The translations under genes and the position numbers were made by a program. Shown piece by piece: positions 22,675-27,903 of a DNA stretch of 27,903 bases. A model generated the notes under the pieces. The model searched no databases. It was not told the origin of the DNA and saw nothing but the letters and a program-made list of their open reading frames with translations. The stretch comes from an uncultured Eubacteriales bacterium (GTDB lineage: Bacteria; Bacillota; Clostridia; Oscillospirales; Acutalibacteraceae), in NCBI GenBank assembly GCA_934454655.1, contig CAKSFK010000023.1, forward strand, positions 1 through 27,903, read 5' to 3'. How positions within the stretch are numbered: position 1 is the stretch's first letter; each line of letters begins with the position of its first letter.

Positions 22675-23693
22675 TGAAACTTGTTGGTATAGGCGACCTG
22701 TTTATTCCGTGTGAATACATTAAGCAGGGAATGAAGGAACTTAAAAAATATGATATAGATGTTTCGGTTGTTGAGTGGAAACTCGGCGGATTTGACGAAC
22801 TGCAAAACATAAACCTTGCGGTGGAGCAGGGCGGCCGCGAGGATGTATCGGTTCCCGATTACATCTTAAATGCCGTTCGCGACGCGGATATAATTATAAC
22901 CCAGTTCTTCCCGATAGGCAAAATGCTTATTGATGAATGCAAAAACCTTAAATACATAGGTGTTTTGCGCGCGGGGTATGAAAACGTTAATGTTGAGTAC
23001 GCCGCCGAAAAGGGAATAAAGGTGTTTAACACCGTGGGCAGAAACGCTCACGCGGTAAGCGATTTTGCGGTTGGTATGATGATTGCCGAGGCAAGAAACA
23101 TTGCGCGCGGTCATTACGGCATAAAAAACGGTCATTGGATACGAACATACCCGAACAGCGATTCAATTCCCGACTTTGCGGGCAAGACCGTCGGTATTGT
23201 TGGCTACGGCGAAATAGGCAGACTTGTCGCCAAAAAGCTCGGCGGCTTTGATGTTAACATTTTGGTTTACGACCCATATTGCAAGGATGAAACGGTTAAA
23301 ACAACCGAACTTGATATCCTTATGGCAGAAAGTGATTTTGTAACGCTCCACGCGCGTCTTACACCGCAGAACGAACATATGATAGGCGAACATGAGCTTT
23401 CACTTATGAAACCCACGGCTTATCTTATTAACACGTCGCGTTCCGGGCTTGTTGACGAAAAGGCGCTTTACAGTGTTTTAAAGAACGGTAAAATCGCGGG
23501 AGCCGCTCTTGATGTGTTCGATGTTGAACCGCCCCCGATAGATTATCCGCTTGTAACACTGCCGAACGTTACACTCACTCCGCATATGGCGGGTGGCAGC
23601 AAGGATGCGTTTTTAAACACTCCGAAACTGCTTGCAAAGGGCTTCGGTGATTATCTGGACGGCAGGTTTACAAGGTTTTTACTTAATAAATAG
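22671..23693 (+). CDS. D-isomer-specific 2-hydroxyacid dehydrogenase
   Basis: This 340-aa NAD(P)-dependent enzyme reduces a 2-oxoacid, or oxidises the matching D-2-hydroxyacid. The nucleotide loop GIVGYGEIG lies at about 174-182. The catalytic Arg is in NTSRSGLVDE, the Glu in DVFDVEPP and the His in LTPHMAGG, all in family order. The first 110 residues form the variable substrate domain and do not resemble SerA strongly; there is no ACT domain. The first ATG (22671) overlaps the aldolase TGA, and a second ATG follows directly at 22674, so the start is uncertain by one codon. In this operon, plausible substrates are glyoxylate, hydroxypyruvate or a sugar-derived oxoacid. Confidence 0.87.
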   Translation: MMKLVGIGDLFIPCEYIKQGMKELKKYDIDVSVVEWKLGGFDELQNINLAVEQGGREDVSVPDYILNAVRDADIIITQFFPIGKMLIDECKNLKYIGVLRAGYENVNVEYAAEKGIKVFNTVGRNAHAVSDFAVGMMIAEARNIARGHYGIKNGHWIRTYPNSDSIPDFAGKTVGIVGYGEIGRLVAKKLGGFDVNILVYDPYCKDETVKTTELDILMAESDFVTLHARLTPQNEHMIGEHELSLMKPTAYLINTSRSGLVDEKALYSVLKNGKIAGAALDVFDVEPPPIDYPLVTLPNVTLTPHMAGGSKDAFLNTPKLLAKGFGDYLDGRFTRFLLNK

Positions 23694-23705
23694 GGAGAGA
23701 TTTAT

Positions 23706-24410
23706 ATGTCAAGAATAGTTTTAATAACCGGTGCTTCAAGCGGTTACGGCAAGGCAATGGCAAAACGCTTTAAGGAAAACGGCGATACGGTAATTATGGC
23801 GGCAAGAAACGCCGAAAAATTAAACACCGCGTTAAAAGAGGTCGGCGGCGACCTTGCGGTACCTATGGACGTTACCTGCCCTAAGGCATGGGACGATATG
23901 GTAAGCCTTGTAAAAGAGAAATTCGGCAGACTGGACATTCTTGTAAACAACGCGGGCGGCGGTGTTGCAATTAAAAACACCGAGGATCAGTCTGTTGAGG
24001 ATATTGATGCTACAATTAAGCTCAACCTCAACAGTGTAATTTACGGCTGCCGCGCCTTTGCGGGAATGATGCGTGGGGCAAAAACGGGAACCGTTATTAA
24101 TATTTCTTCGGTATGTGCCCGTCAGTGCTGGCCCGAATGGTCGGTTTACGCGTCGGCAAAGGCAGGCGTTCTTAATTTCTCAAAGGGCTTTTACCTTGAA
24201 ATGCAGCCCTTTAATGTGCGCGTTACCTGCATTATCCCCTCATCCGCAAGTACGGGCTTCCAGGCTGCCTGCGGCATAGGTGAAACCACGGATACGTTGC
24301 AGACCGAAGATATAGCCGATACGGTTCTTTATGTTTGCAATCTTCCGCAGCGCGCCGTTGTAGAGGACGTTACCGTTTGGGGTATAGATAAGCTTGTAAA
24401 TCCGCTTTAA
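23706..24410 (+). CDS. Short-chain dehydrogenase/reductase (second copy)
   Basis: This is a second classical SDR, 234 aa, distinct in sequence from the one at 21021. It has the cofactor loop ITGASSGYGKAMA at about 6-18, LVNNAGGG near 80-87, and the catalytic Ser of NISSVCARQCW with Tyr and Lys of VYASAKAG. The compact form resembles YdfG/serine-3-dehydrogenase-like enzymes that act on 3-hydroxy acids, but this is from general pattern only. AGGGAGAG precedes the ATG. Two SDRs in one operon suggest two separate redox steps, or an epimerisation by oxidation and reduction. Confidence 0.87.
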   Translation: MSRIVLITGASSGYGKAMAKRFKENGDTVIMAARNAEKLNTALKEVGGDLAVPMDVTCPKAWDDMVSLVKEKFGRLDILVNNAGGGVAIKNTEDQSVEDIDATIKLNLNSVIYGCRAFAGMMRGAKTGTVINISSVCARQCWPEWSVYASAKAGVLNFSKGFYLEMQPFNVRVTCIIPSSASTGFQAACGIGETTDTLQTEDIADTVLYVCNLPQRAVVEDVTVWGIDKLVNPL

Positions 24411-24419
24411 TCAGTAAAG

Positions 24420-24436
24420 GGCAGTGTTTCACTGCC
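24420..24436 (+). promoter_or_regulatory. Intergenic hairpin before the FAD oxidoreductase gene
   Basis: GGCAGTG (24420-24426) pairs perfectly with CACTGCC (24430-24436) around TTT. It sits 10 nt after the SDR stop and 15 nt before the next start, without a T-run. It may stabilise the mRNA or tune translation of the next gene rather than terminate. Confidence 0.45.
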
Positions 24437-24451
24437 TGACGGGTGAAAACA

Positions 24452-26464
24452 ATGAACAGAATGATAATTGAAGCTGAAAGCTTTAAAAACCTCGGGGGCT
24501 GGGTTGTAGATCAACGCTCAATGAATGTTATGGGTTCGTCTTATGTTATGGCGCACGGAATGGGAACGCCCGTACCCGACGCCACAACATATGTGAAATT
24601 CCCCGAAACCGCAAGGTGGTATGCATGGGTAAGAACACGCGACTGGACAGCCGTGTGGAAACGGGGAAAACCCGCCGGAATGTTTAAGCTTAAGGTTGAT
24701 GACAACTGCTTTGCCGAAACCTTGGGTACAAACGGTGAAAATTGGGATTGGCAGTTTGCGGGAGCTCTTGACGTTACCGAGGGCAAGCATAAGCTTTCTC
24801 TTTGCGATTTAACCGGCTTTAACGGAAGGTGCGACGCGGTTTACCTTACGACCGACGAAAACGCGCGCCCCGAAAACACCGAGGAATTCAGACGTGCGGT
24901 GTCGGGCACTGCTTTAACTGAGGACGAAACCGATTATGACCTTGTGGTTGTCGGCGGCGGAATAGCCGGGGTGTGTACCGCGATTGCCGCCGTAAGAGAG
25001 GGAATAAAGGTTGCCCTTATACAGGACAGACCGATCCTCGGCGGCTGTAACAGTTCCGAGATAAAGGTAGGCCTCGGCGGTTGGGCGCATTCGCAGCCGT
25101 ATCCTAACATCGGCAACGTTGTGGATCAGATTTCACCGGTTTTCGGTCTGCCCGGCTCATACCCGGACAGCTTTTACGAGGACGACAGAAAACGTCAGGC
25201 GTTTTATGCGGTTCCCGCCCAATATCGCGGAAATTATACGCTTGCATTTAACGAACATGTTATTTCCGTTGAAAAGCAGGATGATAAAATTACCGCCGTT
25301 GTTGCAAAAAATATTTACACAGGGGCGCTTAAGCGTTACCGCGGCAAGCTGTTTTCCGATTGCTCGGGCGATGCGGTACTTGCAAGGCTGGGCGGCGCGG
25401 AGGTTATGTACGGCAGGGAAGCCAAAAGTGAATATGACGAGGAGTTAGCCCCCGAAAAGGCTGACAATATGGTAATGGGAATGACTATTACCTGGTTTTC
25501 CGAGGAACACGAGGAACCTCAGGATTTCCCCGATATAGACTGGGGAATTGAATTTGATGAGGAACGCTGTTACCGTGTGTTTGAGGGCGACTGGGAGTGG
25601 GAAGTGGGTCAGTTCCGAGATATGGCGGATGAAACCGAATATATAAGGGACTACTCGCTTATGACTATTTTCGGAAACTGGTCGTTCCTTAAAAACCGTT
25701 GCAAGGATAAAGAAAAATGGGCGAACAGTTACCTTGAGTGGGTGTCCCCGTTCGGCGGCAAGCGTGAAAGCTACCGCGTTAAAGGAGATCATATACTCAC
25801 AGAAAACGATATTGAAAAGCATATACCGTACGATGATGCAACGGCTTCCGTTACATGGGATATTGACATTCATTACCCCGAAGCACTTAATATGAAGCTT
25901 TTTCCCGAACCGTTCCGTTCGTGCGCCATTCACCGCGGAATAGTAAAGCATTATCCCGTACCCTACAGATGTCTTTACTCAAAGGATATTGCAAACCTTT
26001 TCTTAGGCGGCAGAATTGTCAGCACAACGCATATTGCGTTTGCAAGCGTGCGCGTTATGAGAACGCTCGGCGCTCTTGGCGAGGTTGCGGGTCTTGCGGC
26101 GGGTATATGCACCAAAGAAGGCTGCTTGCCGCGCGTGGTCTATACTGCTCACCTTGATAAACTAAAGGCGCTTATGGAGCGCGGGGTTGTTATTAATCCT
26201 CAGCACGCATACGGCACGGGCGATTATGAAACCCTGGCATTTAAGGAATGTGACGTTCTTAAAACATATCCCGTACCTGTGCTGCCGCTCGACAATAAAG
26301 AGTGGATGTGGAAAATAAACAACTCGGGTATTAATTACCGCGGCAGGGAAAAATTTGCGGGAATTGAAAATCGCGATAATTTAACGCCGGGGGAGCGGGA
26401 AATTGCCGATAGGTTTAATAACGCCTATAAACCAAAACTCGGAAGAGTTAAGTTCAAATACTAA
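24452..26464 (+). CDS. FAD-dependent oxidoreductase (PF12831-like) with N-terminal beta-sandwich-like domain
   Basis: This two-part protein of 670 aa joins a beta-rich domain (residues about 4-137, starting MIIEAESFKN and ending GRCDAVYLTTDE, which looks like a carbohydrate-binding or DUF-type sandwich) to a FAD oxidoreductase. The dinucleotide loop is VVVGGGIAGVCTA at about 165-177, followed by LGGCNSSEIKVGLGG. The C-terminal segment GGRIVSTTHIAFASVRVMRT with LGEVAGLAAGI is the closing FAD site of the family. There is no signal peptide, so it should act in the cytoplasm. The start is uncertain: ATG at 24452 with GGGTG 6 nt upstream, an in-frame GTG at 24443, or ATG at 24461. Sugar or sugar-acid oxidation is a reasonable guess from the operon. 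Confidence 0.82.
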   Translation: MNRMIIEAESFKNLGGWVVDQRSMNVMGSSYVMAHGMGTPVPDATTYVKFPETARWYAWVRTRDWTAVWKRGKPAGMFKLKVDDNCFAETLGTNGENWDWQFAGALDVTEGKHKLSLCDLTGFNGRCDAVYLTTDENARPENTEEFRRAVSGTALTEDETDYDLVVVGGGIAGVCTAIAAVREGIKVALIQDRPILGGCNSSEIKVGLGGWAHSQPYPNIGNVVDQISPVFGLPGSYPDSFYEDDRKRQAFYAVPAQYRGNYTLAFNEHVISVEKQDDKITAVVAKNIYTGALKRYRGKLFSDCSGDAVLARLGGAEVMYGREAKSEYDEELAPEKADNMVMGMTITWFSEEHEEPQDFPDIDWGIEFDEERCYRVFEGDWEWEVGQFRDMADETEYIRDYSLMTIFGNWSFLKNRCKDKEKWANSYLEWVSPFGGKRESYRVKGDHILTENDIEKHIPYDDATASVTWDIDIHYPEALNMKLFPEPFRSCAIHRGIVKHYPVPYRCLYSKDIANLFLGGRIVSTTHIAFASVRVMRTLGALGEVAGLAAGICTKEGCLPRVVYTAHLDKLKALMERGVVINPQHAYGTGDYETLAFKECDVLKTYPVPVLPLDNKEWMWKINNSGINYRGREKFAGIENRDNLTPGEREIADRFNNAYKPKLGRVKFKY

Positions 26465-26481
26465 TTGTCGGGAGGAACAAA

Positions 26482-27408
26482 ATGAAAAAGCGTATTTTAA
26501 AAATGCTTTCGGTTATGTCTGCTGTGCTGTGCCTAAGCCTTTGTTTCTGTTTTTCGGCATCTGCCGCGGATAATGAGGCTACATACACGCTTGACAGCGC
26601 AAATTACTCGCAGGGTAAGCTTATGGACGGCATAATGGCTGTTCAAAGCTCGAACAGGGGAATAATTACACTTAATACCGATTGCAATTTAACGCGAACA
26701 ATGACCTTTTCAACGGGAGACTGCATTATTGACCTTGACGGTCATTCAATCACGGTTGATATTTGCGGAATTGTCATTGAAAACGGCGCAACCATCCACT
26801 TAAAGGACAGCAAGGGAACGGGAAGCATTTACCTTAAGAGTACCGACAGCGACTGCTTCATATTTGACGTTAAGGGTACGCTTGAAATACAGTCCGGCAA
26901 GCTTGCGGCTTTGGCAAACGGAAGCGCCAACGAGGCCGTTTCGGTAAAATCAAGCGGAACGCTGATTATAGGTCTTAAGGAAACCGAAACTGTTTCGGAA
27001 ATAGAAAGCGTTAATGTTGAGGGCGGAAAACTGGAGCTTATCGGAACAAAGGGTAAACCGCACAAAATAGGAAAACTCACCGTTTCCGAAAATGCGGAGG
27101 TTCAGCTTGACTGCGCAGTAAATTCAGGTGACGCGGAAATAACTTCGCTTGTAAAACCCGGTTATAAAAGCGCGGCGGAACTGTCGGTGGTTGATGTTTC
27201 GGAAAAGGCAAAAACGTCGGGCACCGCCGGCACTTACAAGGGACATACCAAAACGGCTGCGGAAGTAATGGGAACAGACAGCGACGGCATTGAAAACGAA
27301 ACGCTGTATATTGCACTTGTTATTGCAGCGGCGGTAATTCTCATTGCGGCAGCAATTGTCCTTACCGTAATTATTTTGAAAAAGAATAAGGCAGTGCCGA
27401 TAAAATAA
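26482..27408 (+). CDS. Membrane-anchored surface protein with beta-helix-like ectodomain
   Basis: This is a 308-aa protein of unknown function. A signal peptide (1 to about 28, ending SASA) is followed by a repetitive beta-rich region at about 35-230, where segments like GIITLNTDCNLT, CIIDLDGHSIT and IVIENGATIHLKDSKGTG look like rungs of a right-handed beta-helix of the kind found in pectate-lyase-like or adhesin proteins. I see no catalytic set. A hydrophobic segment at about 277-300 with a KKNK tail anchors it, the same topology as the 1773-aa protein. GGGAGG precedes the ATG. It is the last gene of the operon, 17 nt after the FAD oxidoreductase, and is followed by a strong hairpin. Confidence 0.72.
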   Translation: MKKRILKMLSVMSAVLCLSLCFCFSASAADNEATYTLDSANYSQGKLMDGIMAVQSSNRGIITLNTDCNLTRTMTFSTGDCIIDLDGHSITVDICGIVIENGATIHLKDSKGTGSIYLKSTDSDCFIFDVKGTLEIQSGKLAALANGSANEAVSVKSSGTLIIGLKETETVSEIESVNVEGGKLELIGTKGKPHKIGKLTVSENAEVQLDCAVNSGDAEITSLVKPGYKSAAELSVVDVSEKAKTSGTAGTYKGHTKTAAEVMGTDSDGIENETLYIALVIAAAVILIAAAIVLTVIILKKNKAVPIK

Positions 27409-27434
27409 ACCGCAGAAGTTTTATACCGCATAAT

Positions 27435-27463
27435 AAACCGCCTGTAAAAATTACAGGCGGTTT
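27435..27463 (+). terminator. Operon-end hairpin
   Basis: A perfect 13-bp stem, AAACCGCCTGTAA (27435-27447) with TTACAGGCGGTTT (27451-27463), encloses AAA. It lies 26 nt after the last stop of the operon. Its A- and T-rich ends could let it work in both directions. The core recurs at 27805-27829. Confidence 0.7.
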
Positions 27464-27840
27464 GAGCGTGTCGAAAAAGTCGACACGCTCCCCCGTGGGG
27501 ATGCCGTTCGCTCGAAAATCAAAGATTTTCGGACTGCACTCCTTACTCTTGCGGTACCCAAAGAAAATTATCGCTTGGAGCGCGAATTTTCTTTGACCGC
27601 GGCGCCATAACAATCTCCTTTTTCCCGCCACCGGCGGCAGTCGATTGTTAAGCTCAGCCAATACCACCCCTGCGACCTTGAAAAACCGCTGAAAAAGCGG
27701 TTTTTCGCTTACAATGAGTTTTTCCGCCGCACGTGTCAGCGGAAAAACAAAATGCGGCGTAAACGCCGCAACAAAGTTAAACCGGAGTTTATCGACAGTC
27801 TGAAACCGCCTGTAAAAATTACAGGCGGTCAGTCTGTCGA
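27464..27840. repeat. Field of nested palindromes, probable intergenic repeat cluster
   Basis: I see no gene here, but at least seven inverted repeats. They are a 10-bp stem at 27464-27490; CGAAAATC/GATTTTCG at 27513-27531; a large palindrome at 27551-27600 with AAAGAAAATT/AATTTTCTTT inside GCGGT/ACCGC; GAAAAACCGC/GCGGTTTTTC at 27680-27706; GTTTTTCCGC/GCGGAAAAAC at 27718-27748; TGCGGCGT/ACGCCGCA at 27753-27770; and a long stem at 27792-27840 that contains a second copy of the operon-end hairpin core. Both copies of that core are followed within a few bases by TGTCGAAAAAGTC. Confidence 0.6.
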
Positions 27841-27868
27841 AAAAGTCCAGTAAAAGCTGGGCTTTTTT
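27840..27868 (+). terminator. Intrinsic terminator near the window end
   Basis: AAAAAGTCCAG (27840-27850) pairs with CTGGGCTTTTT (27857-27867), with one wobble, and ends in a six-T run (27863-27868). It closes the palindrome field. Confidence 0.7.
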
Positions 27869-27877
27869 ACGTAAATA

Positions 27878-27886
27878 TGGTATAAT
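27878..27886 (+). promoter_or_regulatory. Extended -10 promoter for a gene beyond the window
   Basis: TGG-TATAAT (27878-27886) has a consensus -10 with the upstream TG of an extended -10. No clear -35 is present because the preceding terminator occupies that position. A GTG/ATG pair at 27894-27899 may be near the next start, but the window ends there. Confidence 0.45.
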
Positions 27887-27903
27887 AGAAGCGGTGATGA
27901 AAG

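Noticed and set aside
27371..27667. 98-aa minus-strand ORF across the end of the last gene and the palindrome field.
   Set aside because: It overlaps a coding region and several perfect hairpins, and its residues show no domain pattern.
27435..27829. CRISPR-like array suggested by repeated palindromes.
   Set aside because: Only one unit recurs, twice and about 370 bp apart, with no regular spacers and no cas genes.

Overview
The window reads as a chromosomal segment of an anaerobic, Gram-positive gut-type Clostridia (Ruminococcaceae/Oscillospirales-like). This is inferred from the lepA, M15 carboxypeptidase and rpmB neighbourhood, strong AGGAGG-type ribosome binding sites, TTG/GTG starts, cohesin-like and InlB-B-repeat surface proteins, and lipoproteins with long modular ectodomains. 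Every gene I can support lies on the + strand. I see no tRNA, rRNA, CRISPR array, transposase or phage gene.

Region 1 (1-6389) is mostly housekeeping: an intergenic palindromic element, lepA, a membrane-anchored D,D-carboxypeptidase, an Mrp-type Fe-S/ATPase, rpmB with its own promoter and terminator, a Gph-type HAD phosphatase, an MFS transporter and a dCMP deaminase.

Region 2 (6390-10642) is the most unusual part. Two sigma-A-like promoters and a leader that can fold into a four-way junction precede a secreted cohesin-like protein. After it come an easily missed 35-codon gene, an intrinsic terminator, a radical SAM/SPASM enzyme and an HprK-like P-loop protein. I read this as a candidate peptide-maturation (RiPP) locus in which the 35-aa peptide is the precursor and the terminator sets its expression above that of the enzymes. 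The radical SAM gene and the first third of the HprK-like gene are visibly more A+T-rich than the surroundings, and composition returns to the local norm inside the HprK-like gene.

Region 3 (10643-11169) is a 527-bp gene-free stretch with a palindromic repeat element, a terminator-like cruciform and an A+T-rich upstream region with a 7-5-7 inverted repeat that could be an operator.

Region 4 (11170-27408) looks like one long carbohydrate-use operon. It holds a solute-binding lipoprotein without permeases, a 1773-aa membrane-anchored protein with seven beta-sandwich-like modules alternating with six InlB B-repeats, a GH16 lipoprotein with a duplicated N-terminal domain, an FGGY kinase, an SDR, a class II aldolase, a D-2-hydroxyacid dehydrogenase, a second SDR, a PF12831-like FAD oxidoreductase with an N-terminal beta-rich domain, and a small membrane-anchored beta-helix-like protein. 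Outer proteins would bind and cut a glycan. Inner enzymes would oxidise or reduce, phosphorylate and cleave an unusual sugar or polyol. The substrate is not visible from sequence. The window ends in a 470-bp field of nested palindromes and a promoter for a gene beyond the edge.
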